Notes: generated by a model from the letters alone, not told the origin. A DNA stretch of 64,000 nt from Lophium mytilinum (GCA_010093605.1 MU004184.1:188179-252178), one strand, 5' to 3'; shown: positions 42,641-54,246, counted from the stretch's first letter. Numbers and translations: made by a program.

Positions 42641-45370
42641 GACGTGTATGGTTGGGTAGAACAGCCAGACAGTTCGACTCGTCCTTCAGAGCCCTGGGAT
42701 CACTGCGGAAGCAGTAGCGTCACATGTCGAGGGCCTGGCGAGGTTGGCGGCCGTCATAGTGGGCTTCACGCTCAACAGTCAAGAGGAGGAGAAAGTCCGA
42801 AGCCTTTGGATCTTTTCAAAACGTGGCGTTATACGCTCAGAGGTTTCGGTGGGGTAGACTTTCTGTGGGCAAGTTCGCCATTGTCCTGCGCGAGTTGCCT
42901 TTTTGGTTGGGTTTAGGAGGGTTCTGGCGGACGAGAAGCTCGTCAACACTAATTCGGAGGTTGAGCTGTGCGTGTCGACTGAGAAGGGAAAATTGAGAAG
43001 CTCCAAGGACTACGCTTCTAATCGAACAGTTGGATTGTGGTGGGCTTTTCGATGGCGCTCGACTTTCAAACATCGAGCTCAGTTCCGAATCGAATGTCGG
43101 TACCTGTTGCTTCCTCGCTCTTGAACCTTTCGTGTCTTTGTTTCGTTTGGGGGTCGTGAGGGAATTTGTTCGTATTTTAGCCGTCTATATTTCGCTTCCT
43201 CGTTGCTGTTTGGCATACTCGTGACAGTTGCAGGCTTGAAGAACAGGAGTCTCCCGTCCAATTCTCCAAGTTACTCTTCTCTGGCTGCATGTAAAAGGCC
43301 TGCGGGTATACCGGGACCTTACTCTCGTCTCTGACCCCGATAGAGGGCTTCCGGAGGTCTCGAGTGGGTTCAGTCTTCTTTATTTTCGAGAGTTGGCTCA
43401 GCTGGTCCCTAAGGTCAGAATAGATTATAGCAGATCCGACCGGCCATTAAAGCAGTCTCAACTCGCACTATTCACCATGCCGGCTCTCTCTTCTCAGCCT
43501 TAAATGCTCAGGACGTGGCCCAGCTGACAGACTTGCACTCGGGTGGCGAAGGCTACTTGACATGCTCGTTCCGAGGTTTAGAGAAGAGCGGGTTTTTTCA
43601 ATGCTTTAGCGATTCCGGCATTGCCCAGCTCCGCCAATGGCGTTAGAGGGCTCGACAGTCCTCAAGGGGGGTCGATAACAGCATCCACCCAGTTGCAGCC
43701 TTGGTATTCAGTCCGCGGAGAGCATCGTGACTTCTAACAGCCTCCACAGGATCTTCCGCATGTATGCCTAGAACCGGTGGGGTGAGGGTCAATCGTGTCC
43801 ATCGCACTGAGAACAGCATCAACCACGGGATGTTCTCGCTGCGGGTACCATTGAGCTGCGAGTCCCTGAGCTGGAGCGCAAATTTGGCTGCCGTCCTGAA
43901 TTTTGGTCTTCCTGCTTCGCCTTCCCCGGCTCCGGTTAGATGGTCCCATCAGCGTCCCTATGCCAAACAGCGCTCAGGGCCGAGTGTTTGAACAACTTCT
44001 CAACCGTAAGCTCGGTCCGGTTGAGAGCATACTGCCTCGCGCGATCTCCGGTCTGTGTGTCCGCGTCCGTCAATTCGGCTTGCTTGGGGTCCTAACGGAA
44101 CGATCGGACGTGGAGCTTCGGCCGTTGTCTGCGTTGCCTTTCTCGCAGTCCAAAGCGATACAGATCGAGGACATCTTGCGATGAAGTGTCGCTGTGATTG
44201 GTGACGGAGATCAGAGTAGAGGTAGGGTAGGTTTGTCGTAATCGTCGTAGGAAGGCATGACAGCTTGGGTGAAAGATTCATCGTGGCAGTAGAGCGAATG
44301 TAGGCGTTGACCTGCCCTTCCTTTAGAAAGAGTAAGTAGTGTATCTTAGATCGGGTTATGAGGATTCTGCAGGGCCTCACTATCGATGAGTTAGAGAAGC
44401 TGAACGGGATGTGGTGAAAGCTTGAGAGGACAGGCGGGTTATGGCTCGAGGGACAGCGCCACTGAGCTCACGGCCGATACAGGCAGTAATCCTCTAGGAT
44501 GGATCATCTGGAATGTAGTCTTGCTGCTGGCGCTAAGCGCGTGGAGCGTGTTGTCTAGCTCGTCGGAACCTCAAGACCGCTGTCATCTGGTCTCCGGAAG
44601 GCAGGTGTGGGCATCTGCGAGCGCCATGTGATAGGAGGAATGGCCTACCAGCGTTCATAGGTGAGTCGAATGAATCAAATGCGCCTTCAATGAACGAAGG
44701 AAGGCGTTCATCGTTGCGCGGGTGAAGCAATGATAGAGTCTCGCAGGGGGAGAAGGCAGTTGTGCGTCTACCGCAGAGGCAACGAGAGAAAGCGAACGGG
44801 GAATCGCAAGAAGGAAGCGGTTTGAATGGATGCACGAAATGCGGAGCGCGATGTTGCTACTTCAGAGCGCGCGGTAGGCGGGTAGAAATGCGGAGTAACA
44901 TCACGTGCAGAAAGTGCTTTCCCAGCCTCGAAGTTGGCCGTCGGAACATCTGACAAAAGACATGGAAAGCTCATGTGTGCTAATTATGAGATGCAAGATG
45001 CATGATAGTTGGCGACGGCCCATCGCGAGAAGGGGTGTCGACTGTGTGAAGTTTGCGACCGAGTCTGGACAATCATACCCAACAATGCACTCGAGAGCTT
45101 CGTGCGGCGACCTTGGGGGCAAGATGTTTGTCCAAATGGAGCCCGGCTCGAGCCATCGAATGCGAAAAGGAAGTGCGGTGCTTGTTGGAAACTTAGGTGA
45201 AATGTATGTGAGATTAATGACTACAAAATCTGGATGCACTAAAAACCTGAGATGTTGACTATGAATAGTAGAACACTGTCTAAGTAATTACAGCGGTCGA
45301 TAGCGGTCGGAGTGTTTTCCGGAACTGCCCGTGGTCACCTGCTGGGCGGGAAATCTGGAAGTGGGGCGCA
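42641..45370. other. No certain gene
   Basis: Overlapping frames without motifs. A minus-strand frame near 43734-43949 (AQWYPQREHPVVDAVLSAM) looks coherent. A plus-strand frame at 44762-44953 contains CTKCGARCC and later CRKC, a zinc-binding pattern that may be chance. A CGGTCG-rich stretch just upstream of U6 (about 45293-45310) repeats TAGCGGTCG. Confidence 0.3.
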
Positions 45371-45380
45371 CTTTGTTTGG

Positions 45381-45391
45381 GTATATATTTA
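45381..45391 (+). promoter_or_regulatory. TATA box of U6 (GTATATATTTA)
   Basis: It lies about 23-25 bp before the likely U6 5' end, the usual distance for a Pol III U6 promoter. Confidence 0.8.
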
Positions 45392-45403
45392 CTATAAATT
45401 CAA

Positions 45404-45512
45404 CGCACTTCGCCTTCGGGCATTTGGTCAATTTGAAACAACACAGAGAAGATTAGCATGGCCCCTGCACTAAGGATGACACGCTTTATCAAAGAGTAGC
45501 TTCAAAATTTTT
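45404..45512 (+). ncRNA. U6 spliceosomal snRNA
   Basis: The sequence carries the near-invariant U6 core: CATTTGGTCAATTTGAAAC, the ACAGAGA box (45443-45449) followed by AGATTAGCATGGCC, the CCCCTGCACTAAGGATGAC segment holding the AGC triad and U2-pairing region, the internal stem-loop (GATGACACGC...), and a run of eight T (45508-45515) for Pol III termination. The 5' end has a small GCC-TTCG-GGC hairpin. Full length (about 105-109 nt) with promoter and terminator suggests a working gene. U6 forms the catalytic core of the spliceosome with U2, needed for the short introns seen here. The exact 5' end is inferred from the TATA distance. Confidence 0.95.
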
Positions 45513-45515
45513 TTT
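45508..45515 (+). terminator. Pol III terminator, T8
   Basis: Eight consecutive T directly follow the U6 3' stem sequence. Confidence 0.9.
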
Positions 45516-45543
45516 GTGCTTTTTGCGCACGCTAGGGTTGCGA

Positions 45544-45553
45544 GTTCGAGCCC
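45544..45553 (+). promoter_or_regulatory. Downstream B box of U6 (GTTCGAGCCC)
   Basis: It matches the Pol III B-box consensus (GGTTCGANTCC) at most positions and lies about 30 bp after the U6 terminator. Yeast SNR6 has a B box downstream of its terminator, at about 120 bp. A second T-run at about 45566 follows. The assignment to U6 is inference. Confidence 0.55.
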
Positions 45554-45559
45554 AAGGGT

Positions 45560-46330
45560 GGACCTATTTTTTTTGCCCATGGTACAGTCTTTTTGCACTC
45601 GCGTGGCAGCAGTTAAGATTTGATTTTGCTACAACATACAGCTATGAAACGTATACCATATGTTCCTGGCTTATTTCGCACGTCACTGTCGCTCGAATGC
45701 TAAAACCCTCATTTGTCCGCTTTCCTTGGGCCATCAGAACGAACGCCCAAAAACATCATCCCAACAACGAGCGCCCCATTTGAGCGCATAAGATCTCACA
45801 TGTTGATCCTAGGTCCATGCTAACTTCAATTTGGCCTTCTGAGGCGTCACTTCGGGCGATACCCTCCTTTAGCAAAGATAGCGGCACTGTACATCACCTT
45901 GACTTGCGCGAGTCACTCTACCTCTCAACCTTCCAGCTTTCCCTTTAAGAAACCCTGTTGAAGTCCAGTCTTGTCATAAATCGCTAATATGAGATAATTT
46001 GTAGCTTCACGCGTTCTACCGCACGCACCGCCGTCCAGAACCTCTCGTCCCCCTCCCCATGTTTGTCTCGAGAACATCATCCTTAACCCGACCCTCACAC
46101 TTCTCTTCTTCCAGTCATTCGGTAGCGCCCATAGTGTCGCCTCCAACTCCAACTCTACCATTACCGCTCCAAAAAGAGAGTAGACCGCACGTCCCGCCGT
46201 GAGACTACCAACTCGCCCGCTCTCAAAGACGACTGCCACGTCTGCCAACAGGACCCCTGACTCCTACACTCATCCGCCCATTTTATCGTCTGGCAGACCG
46301 CTATAACACCATCCTCGTCGCCCCTCAGAA
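45560..46330. other. No gene seen
   Basis: Only short frames. I see no second snRNA or tRNA in this stretch. Confidence 0.4.
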
Positions 46331-46340
46331 ACCTCTATTG

Positions 46341-46770
46341 CGTCAAGTTCCGACTCTGACTTTCGGAACTCGCCAACGGTACCCCCGGCACAATCTCCTT
46401 GTCGCCTCCCACGCTGCCTTCGTCGCCTCGCACTAGTTCCTCTTCCGTCAAGTTTCGAGTTCGAGTCCCGGAGCGACCACCGACGCCCTGGGTACGTTCC
46501 CCTGACCTGTCGCTCAGCCTGTGTATGAGGCCACCGCGTCTTCCCCTTTGGCCGGAATCCGACTTGGAGCCCCTTGATGGTCCACCAGTCATTATACAAG
46601 GCACCCTAGGAGTAGCTTCAGCCAAATACATCGTGCGCCTACAAAGCCACCTACGTCCGACCCTTCTGGTAACTTCCAGCACCGGACCTTCATGTCGACC
46701 AACGCGTTTGCCTACGAGGCAGTCTCTCCCCATCAGAATCGTGTCGAGTGTATCCTCCGACACCTCCTAG
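46341..46770. repeat. 105-bp direct repeat inside a long open frame
   Basis: CGTCAAGTTCCGACTCTGAC at 46341 returns as CGTCAAGTTTCGAGTTCGAG at 46446, 105 bp (35 codons) apart. On the plus strand both read VKFR-type sequence (VKFRL, VKFRVRVPERPPTP). The plus frame 46399-46770 (123 codons) and a minus frame of 142 codons overlap it, and I cannot tell which, if either, is real. Confidence 0.5.
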
Positions 46771-46934
46771 AGCCCCGAAGCGCCCTATCTCACGATCACA
46801 TATACCGTTCTTCAGGCGTTGTCGATACGGCTTTTCAGAGACTGTAGGTGAGGCTGACAAGCTTGGACGAGCGTAGACTCGAATACGTGGTGTAACATAA
46901 AACGTATGTGAGGGTCAATCAGCGAAGACCTCTG

Positions 46935-47300
46935 GGTGCCCATCTGCTTCCCGACCCCAAGACAACTACCCCAAAGCAAGCGTTGAGGCCGTTTTGGACG
47001 CCAAGCGAGTTGAAGAGGAGCCGTATCTCCGCAGGGGCTACTTTCAGCCGCCGTCGATTACAAGGTGGCAGAAAGGAAAAGCAGGGGTCCCTTTTGCGTC
47101 AGGAGCTGGTATTCGTACGAAGCATCTGGTCGGCGACTCGTAGTTCCGTCGCGACGATCCTCATGAGTTCTCGAAATTCGAGATCCTCTTTGCAGACGAG
47201 CGTGCAGTACCTCTGGATCATGATGAGAGCAACTACAAGGCAGTCAAAGAGGAACTGCTCGATAAGATCCCCACGGAACTAGGCACTCCCATCGTGCACC
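46935..47300 (+). pseudogene. 6-phosphogluconolactonase fragment
   Basis: From 47144 the plus strand reads FRRDDPHEFSKFEILFADE, RAVPLDHDESNYKAVKEEL, LDKIPTELGTPIVHL. This matches the 6-phosphogluconolactonase segment (W..FFADER.VPLDH.DSNY...KEELLDKIP) of the oxidative pentose phosphate pathway enzyme. A TAG lies just before it. Upstream in the same frame, 46955-47140 is open and protein-like (KASVEAVLDAKRVEEEPYL) but not recognised. After VHL the match to the enzyme ends; the later active-site segment is missing. It is a fragment joined to unrelated sequence. Confidence 0.75.
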
Positions 47301-47430
47301 TGAGGTTCGGAACACTTGGTTTCCTCGGCCGAGTCGCCATTGATGTTGTCATTGAAGTCAAAGCTACACGGGAGGGGTTCGTTGTGGGCGCCTTGCGCAG
47401 AGCTCGGAGTAGGTTCTTCTTCTAACGCCT

Positions 47431-49450
47431 CTTCCGTAAGAGGTGGGTATGATCGGGTGGTACTTGGCAGTGCTATTGGAAGTACTATAGGCCATTGAAG
47501 GCCTTCGTGCGGCGGTTGAGAAGCCAATTTGTCTCTCAATAGTCGACTTGCCGTGTCAACAACACCCTTGTCTCAAAAATGTATGAAAACTCATCTCCGT
47601 TCACATTGATTTTGTAGTGCGAGTTTCTTCTGCTGTAATGATCATGCAAGATATCTCTAGCCCATAGCCGGGATCTCGCGTATGTGAAGTCGTTGGGCGT
47701 TTGGGACAGCTTATAAATCCATGGATATGAATGTTGCGCGAGGTGCGAAGAGGGACGTTTGTACTCCTTGCGAGTATGCTGGCGTCTTGGAGTTTCATGG
47801 GACGACTGGATTCTTAGGTGGCAATGATAGAGGTTTTATCAGCACAGCATAATGATAGCCCGAAGGTCACTTCTCTGGGCTTATGGATGAGAGGTAGGTC
47901 CCCTGTGAATTGCGAATGTGAAGGTAAGCCACTAGGCTTGCTAAGACATTATATCGAGCTACATCGACAAAGCTCCCAAAAGAAAACTCTCACGTCGACT
48001 GGCTTTCAATGAAAGTTGCTTCAATTCTGCTTGCGGGGACTTGTTACTAATCTAAGACACCTCCTGCAGTGTGATGGATTTGAAATTGACATCTAAAGCC
48101 CGTAAACCTCTGGCCAAGCTCTGATGACCGCGTAACTTCTTCTTCAACTTGCAATGTAAGGCTCGGGACTGAATTAGGCTCTTGTGACTGCACATCTCTT
48201 GGACGGCGCTCTTTCCGTGTGCTCTTGAACTGTAGCTATGCACTTCAGACAGCATCCGCGGATAGATGGAATGGAACTCTGACGCCTGGTCCTCCGCAAC
48301 AATCGCCATAAGTCATCTCCACTTTCTTCCTACTTCCCCTCATCGCTACGTTCCCCAGCCCCCAGTCAAAATCGAATAACTCTCCGCCCCAAAGCAGCCT
48401 TGCCATGCTGCCTTTTCTCGCTACAGTTTCCAATGCGAAGACGGCGACAAACGGGCAGACTCAGGCAGATTGAAGGCATCTTTTACTGAGACGATGAGTA
48501 GGAGAGAGATGAGCAAGTGGTACGTACCGTATGGGCCTGACGTGTGACCCCTAGATCAACCGGTCAATGGCCACTTGGATCAGGCTATCTCGATGCGCCC
48601 TATATATAGTGAATTTCGTCTAGGTCTCGAATGCAGGATCTTTCCGAGCCAGGAGCTTGCTGGTGTGCCTCCGGTCTCGTCTTCAGCAAGTCTACACAGT
48701 AAGTAGATCTGGTGGTGGGCACTGTGCACGGCTGCGTTCCCGGCCGCATCGACGACTGTGATGAATGGGAGAAGCGAGTTGTCCTTGTGAGAGCGGGATG
48801 CTTGAATGCGGTAGTAGAAGGGGGAGCCATGCTTTGGCCTCTTCGAGACGGAGAGGCCTGGGAGCGTCCAGCCTTTATCCGTCCGCAGCACCCTGTGAAA
48901 ACACGTTAGTAGCTGGTAGTTTCTTTTGCGGTTGCCAACGCGTTCATCAGTGTTCCCACCTCCGCGTCCAGCGTCGATGGCCATTTCAGTGTGTTCACAT
49001 CCGGATAGTCCAGCAAAGAGAGGATCCGCTATCCTGAAAAATACCAGGAAATGGTAGGTAACCTAAGCGCTTCCCCGAGAACTTGGAAATGCTAATCTCC
49101 GGGTCCTTCAAGAAGCTGGAAGGCCCTGAAGAACCCTCGAAACGAGCAATACCTTTGATCAATGGTGGTTCACTAGCCTTGAACTAGTAAATTGGCCTCA
49201 TGTGTCAAAGAGGGATGCACAGCGGCTTAGGAGACCACCTGATGCGCTGAAAAAGCCAGAGTGTAGAGGAAAAGAAGCCGGCATACTGGTAAGAGTATTC
49301 AAGGGTCAATTGGCAGGCCTTGGCCAGGGAGACGGAGAATCTTGATCAGAATGCGTACGTGCAAGTGCACCAGAAAGTGTTTGAAATGGGCGAGACACAC
49401 GGTTTCCCCAGTGAGAGACGAGGGCTCTCTTCTGCATATGTGATTTTTTA
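47431..49450. other. No certain gene
   Basis: Minus-strand frames at 48052-48433 and 48580-48984 are coherent in places (METVARKGSMARLLWGGEL; VVDAAGNAAVHSAHHQIYL, the latter faintly ankyrin-like) but change frame. A TATA-like CTATATATAG lies at about 48600. I cannot support a gene. Confidence 0.3.
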
Positions 49451-49459
49451 TACCGCTTA

Positions 49460-49860
49460 AGAGGACGAGAGTGACACAATAACAGACAAAAGGAGACAGT
49501 TCAGAATATAGCGACGGTTAAGTCCACAGAAGAAGACATAATTCCAGCCTTCTGGGGCGACCTCATCGTACCCTTTTCCAAATTTGACACTGATGTAAAT
49601 GATGCCTACCTCAGGGCTGAAGCGAGCCCTTATTTCTACCGTCATCCTCGTCAATATAGTATCTCAAGCATGACCGGGCACCTTCTTGCACAGCCAGATC
49701 CCGCGAGCTCCAGACTCGTAGCCATAATGCCTGTCGATGACTAACTCGGCTGGTAGCTGGATCGATTCCGTGTGGATGTAGAAAGATGATACCAGTTCGC
49801 AAAAGACAAGAATTTCCGCTCTTGGATTGTGACGATGGCACACCCGCCTTCTCCATGCTG
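49460..49860 (-). pseudogene. Unrecognised protein-like remnant
   Basis: Across a frame change the minus strand reads EILVFCELVSSFYIHTESI, QLPAELVIDRHYGYESGAR, GIWLCKKVPGHA, a stop, then MTVEIRARFSPEVGIIYIS and VAPEGWNYVFFCGLNRRY. Over about 120 codons this looks like real protein, but I do not know the family. At least one stop and one frame change break it. Confidence 0.35.
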
Positions 49861-52800
49861 ATCCACGGCCTCCCGAATCAGCGCTTTACGAATTGCCAAC
49901 AGAAAACCCGACCAGCCTTGTGAGGCAATAGATAATGGGTCCCTTCATGCCCCCGGACTTCCATCGTTGCCGTGGCTGTCATAACCACAAGGCCCAATTA
50001 CGCTGTCTCCCTGGTATGTTTTCGATCCTAGACGCCGAGACCTCGGGTCTTCAAATTGGTTTCGGGGGTATCACAGGTCGTCGAGAATGGCGCGGTGGAA
50101 TTCTGCGCCATGTTGGACACCATTAGAAAGCTTTGTGCTTTTGTGTTGTGGTCGAGAGGAAGGAGTGCCGCCGGGTACTGGCTTCGAGATCCTGGACGTA
50201 GCCAGCCGTGACCGAGAACCTACCCCAGTGAGTTAGCTCAGCATGATCTCAAGTCGCAAAGCCTGTATGGCTCCGTCCCTACCTTCTAGGGTCCAGTGGT
50301 AGCCCCAGCGTCGATTAGAAATGTGGTGTTGAGCATGGCGAGCCCGACGGGTTTGGGAAATCCCGTGGACCGGGCCCGCCACGTCGCGCCTCTCATTGAG
50401 TAGATATGACAGAAGCTCGGAGGTTTGGTCTCTTTGGACGTCTCAGCCATGGAAACGAATGCTGATGTTGCTCGGTCACAGCCGTACGCTGGCTCTGTTC
50501 GTAGTGGCTTCGTCTCCAGCGGTTATGAGGCGCGGTCAGCTCGTCCTGTCCCATCAAGATCCGCCTTGATGAAGTACTAAGAGAAAGGTCATGAAGTAGA
50601 AGTTCGAAGGGGAGAGGCACTTTGGGTTGTCTGTAGCCTGTTGGATCTTGTCGGGGGTGGCAGTCTTACCTATGAAGCTGGCTGGCAGCCTTTTCGACAT
50701 CGCGTTCTAGAGCCACGTACCGCAGTGACCCTATATGATGGGATCTCAACGTGTACGCCACTGCCGCTTGGAATACGGCTTAACGGCCTCTTTTCCACGC
50801 CCCGCGTGGTGTTGATGGACGCGTCGCGTGCATTCTCGCGGGAGAGGTACGCTGGCCACGCCCACCACAAGTTGCCCCGTAGTGACTGGGATTGATCAGA
50901 TCTTCATTAGGTTGTCTCCATGAGTGACTCAATAACTTGTTTGATGCTCCTCGAGGGCATCCGTGGCATCAGCAGCGCGCCGCGGGACAGGCTTGCGTGA
51001 CAGCCTGCTGTGCGTGCCCACCACATTAGGTCCCGTAGTGTGTCGCCATGATAGATATCACGTAGGAGGAGCTCCAGCTCAAGCTCCAGAGTCTCTACAG
51101 TGCAGCAGAGCCCTCCGCAAGCCGTAGGACTGGTGTCGTGACTACAGATCTCTCAAAGGGCTGCTGGCCGCGCTCACAGCTACGCCCGTCGCCCATAGGC
51201 TCTCCCAGTGTCACCCTAAGGCAAGCCCTCATTGAAGATCATGATTATAGATTCATCTGAGGCTTTGAAGCAGGCTCAGGGCGTCCAGAGCGCTGCTCCC
51301 TAGCCTCCATGGGGATCCCAAGTCCAGTCCCATTGCCTGCGACCTGCATCTACGGCGGCCCATACAGACCAAGTCGGCAGTTTCCTACGGCCATTTTAGA
51401 CTCCTGCACCGCTCACCGGCTAAGTCACATGACTTTCGGCCAATGAAAGACACGCGGAGCTCTGAGGTCCGGCCTCCTAGCGCCTTGGCAGGAAATTTCC
51501 GATATAAGCAGAGTCGCCCGCTCCTTCTTCCTTCCTTCTACACTCAACTTCCTTCATTCTCTCTCCTCCCAAGGTTTGGGTTCCTTCTCCTCCTTGGATA
51601 TTATTCTCCTCTCTCACCTGGGTCTGGGTATGGAGCGCATGCGAGACCGCCCAGGCCCAGGGCCTTTCAGCCTTCGGACTTCAGGTACGTCCTTTCCTTT
51701 GTCATTGCGTTGATTTCGGCACGGCACGGCGACGGTGATGGCGACTCTGTTCTCGATGGCTTCTGCTCATGCCGCCTGAAAGTTCAGCATCAGGTATGTT
51801 GTTGTTTTTCTTCTCCTGGGACGCAGCAGAGTTGGACTTGAGCTTGCTCTTGACCTGGATACTCTGGTTTCCTGCGATCAGTCGGGAGGGTTGGGCCCGG
51901 CTGCACTTTTTTTCATTGATGCATTCGCCTTGTGCGGGTCTTCGAAGAAGAAGTTCTTTTATATCATCTTGATCTATCTTCATTTTGACTTGGTGTTTTG
52001 GCTTCCTTGCCTCTTGTGATCTATCTTGACTTCGCCTTGGTGTTGTGAGACCTCCCGTTGTGTAGCCCACCGTGACCTGCGGCTTGGTGTTGCAAGCCCT
52101 CTGCCCCTCATGACGCCGCACCGCGCTCGCGTCACGCGTCGCGTGCCCTTGTTGTTGCAAAGACAGCCCGCTACCCCACCACTATGCATGCTTGAGGCCA
52201 CGCAGCCACACCATTTTACTATCACCGCATCTCAACGTGGTGTTGACGTTTCGCAGCAAACTTAACGCCTGCCTGCACCCTCATTTGACGCGACGCCGCC
52301 ACATCGTCACATGCACTGCAGCACGCAATGATTCAAGCATGATCCTGCCGCACTTCCTTTTGGCTATCTCTTGGAAACGTTCATCACCATGGCAATATGT
52401 TGGTGTTGAGTTCGCCGTGCCGCTGAAGGCGCGTCTCAAAGCGAACGGCGAGGCACGTCGGAAGAGCACAGTCGGAGACACCCTGCCGCTTTTGAAGATC
52501 TGCTAGACATACTTGCATCACTGCATTTGCATTGTCCCTTACGGTGTTGCATTGTGTCGCGCTCCGAGTAGTTGACGCTGGCGCAGCCTAGATGCAACTG
52601 CCAGAGACCATGACTTGGTGTATTTGATATTCTTTCATATCCCAAATGAGCAGGATTGACGTTAGCAAAATGTATTTCCACTTTGGAGTCGTTTAGAAGA
52701 TTTTGGATTGATGACTTCTGTGGTTTTGCCCCACGGGGCCATTTCCAGCCGCAAGACGCATCTGCCAGTGAGCATCGACACATGTAGAGGGCAGCACCAC

Positions 52801-53590
52801 GGCATGAAAAATGCTCTTTCTCATACTTTTAAGCTTCTGATCACGCCGTGTGATAATTATAGGGCTTCAAAATCAGAGAGAATATGCCTGTCGCGCGTCA
52901 TCGAGATGTCGACGCGGCGAAAGAGTGTCTGCCAGTGAGTAGCGACAGCCGCAAATCTCCACACCAGACATCCAATCGTTACTCTTCTAAGGCAACTTGA
53001 TACCTCTTCCCACCGTGTTATGCTACTTTAGCTTCAAAGCCAGCGAGACTAGCTTTTGCGTCTCTTGGAGGGGGTATCTGGCTCCACCGAGGCGCCTCTG
53101 CCAGTGGACAGCGACACCAGCAAGACGCATCACCACAGCCGCAAAGACAGGCAACCTTCTTCCCATGAGAGGTATCTCTTATGAGTATATCTCTGTCTAG
53201 CCTAAAGACCTCCTTCGAATATGGCGGTGGCTCTACGTGGACCATTATGCAACCTGCTGCCAAGACAAGATATCCGCCACAAACATGAAGGTCGAAACAT
53301 CGCCGGAACCTACCAAGACACCTGCCAGAACACCATCAACCAGTGCCAGAACACCATAAACCCGACAACACTCAAAGATCATCACCGCCCTTCAAGATCA
53401 AAACGATTGCCGCTCTTCCCGCCCCTCCAAACGTCAACGCCTCCAGCTCCACGAAGAGCGAAACCTCCTCCACGAAGAGCGAAACTTCGACGACCTCCGT
53501 TCCCCTGGTGATGACGCTGGAACACGCCACCTGCGCGTCTCCGTTCCTTTCCTCCTTGCAGAACACACAGCTACTCTCTCACCTCAGCGC
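49861..53590. other. No certain gene; promoter-like stretch near 51.5 kb
   Basis: GATATAAGC at about 51499 followed by a long CT-rich leader (TCCTTCTTCCTTCCTTCT) resembles a fungal promoter and 5' UTR, but the frames after it (51443-51841) have no motif. At 51980-52110 the phrase CTTGGTGTTG recurs three times at about 45-60 bp spacing. The phrase TCTGCCAGTG...AGCGACA recurs near 52762, 52930 and 53096 (about 165-bp spacing), a likely further tandem array. Confidence 0.35.
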
Positions 53591-53603
53591 CACCTAGTCG
53601 ACG

Positions 53604-53851
53604 ATGAATCGAGAGCCGGACTATGTTCGCATTGACTTCGAACCCCAACATTGCGTCAATGCGTAACCTGGCAGCACGTCAACATCGTCTCCATGTACGA
53701 CGTCACCCACACCAAAAATAGGCTGATGGTCGTCTTCGAGTACATGGACAAGGATCTGAAGAAGTATATGGACTCCAGAGGCGACCGTTGCCAACTGGAC
53801 CCAGCCACGATCAAGGCCTTCATGTTACAGCTCTCGGTAAACCGGGCATGA
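53604..53851 (+). pseudogene. Pho85-type CDK fragment, PSTAIRE-downstream to hinge
   Basis: The frame reads [38 protein letters not shown] and [15 protein letters not shown], then GTAAAC, a possible donor. It matches Pho85 residues after the PSTAIRE helix through helix E ([35 protein letters not shown]...LDPATIKSFMYQLL). It overlaps the 31-kb piece and is better preserved over this part. The PSTAIRE segment upstream is lost in a frame change. No catalytic loop follows directly. Confidence 0.85.
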
Positions 53852-53898
53852 ATCAGGCGGCACTTCATCCTATGCGCAATGGGTCTTGAGCCCTACCA

Positions 53899-54246
53899 AT
53901 GATGGTGGACAACAAAGAGACTCTGCTCGCGATTTCGATCCTGGCAGCGATGGCCAGTTCCCCGCTATGCTACGTCCCTGGACATGGCCCCTTCGACAAT
54001 TTCGCGAATGCCAATGTTGTTATCTTCCGTCATGATCATCCCATCCACCACGAGTGTGGCCCCGGTGACTGTGACAAGTCTGGCTCCGGTCACTGTGAGA
54101 AGTCTGGCTTCAATGGCTACGACAAATCTGTTTCCCGCGGCTACGACACTTCCAGTCTGAGCGGGTACGGAAAGTCGCCTCTCTGGACTACCTCGGCCCT
54201 TGTCCTTGTACCTGTTCTGTCTCAGTTTCGCCGGGCACCAGACTAG
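53899..54246 (+). CDS. Candidate small secreted protein with 8-residue repeats, 115 aa
   Basis: The protein starts MMVDNKETLLAISILAAMA, with a hydrophobic stretch (LLAISILAAMASSPL) that could be a signal peptide, although its N-region is more acidic than usual. A His/Asp-rich segment follows (FRHDHPIHHECGPG), then five 8-residue repeats: GDCDKSGS, GHCEKSGF, NGYDKSVS, RGYDTSSL, SGYGKSPL. The C-terminus is hydrophobic (TTSALVLVPVLS). The 24-bp repeat stays in frame. Small secreted proteins with tandem repeats are common among fungal effectors and wall proteins, so that is a possible role, but nothing here proves expression. It lies just after a dead Pho85 piece, and the frame could be chance. 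Confidence 0.4.
   Translation: MMVDNKETLLAISILAAMASSPLCYVPGHGPFDNFANANVVIFRHDHPIHHECGPGDCDKSGSGHCEKSGFNGYDKSVSRGYDTSSLSGYGKSPLWTTSALVLVPVLSQFRRAPD
54064..54183 (+). repeat. 24-bp in-frame repeat, five units
   Basis: Units start at 54064, 54088, 54112, 54136 and 54160 with exact 24-bp spacing. They encode the 8-residue repeat of the candidate secreted protein. The opposite strand is also open across the repeat. Confidence 0.8.

Noticed and set aside
43984-44380. Possible minus-strand gene read through TAG codons
   Set aside because: Multiple stops and frame changes, no known domain, and an equally long opposite-strand frame.
44840-44935. Zinc-finger-like CTKCGARCC ... CRKC frame
   Set aside because: Short frame, no spacing typical of a known zinc finger, no neighbours supporting a gene.
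45260-45380. Possible 5S rRNA or second snRNA near U6
   Set aside because: No 5S core or other snRNA signature found around U6.
46455-46475. B-box-like GAGTTCGAGTCCCGG
   Set aside because: It lies inside a 105-bp direct repeat whose other copy lacks the motif, no A box stands upstream, and no stem pairs. It is explained by the repeat.
48700-48830. Ankyrin-like VVDAAGNAAVHSAHH
   Set aside because: A single weak match to the ankyrin consensus without a second repeat; not enough.
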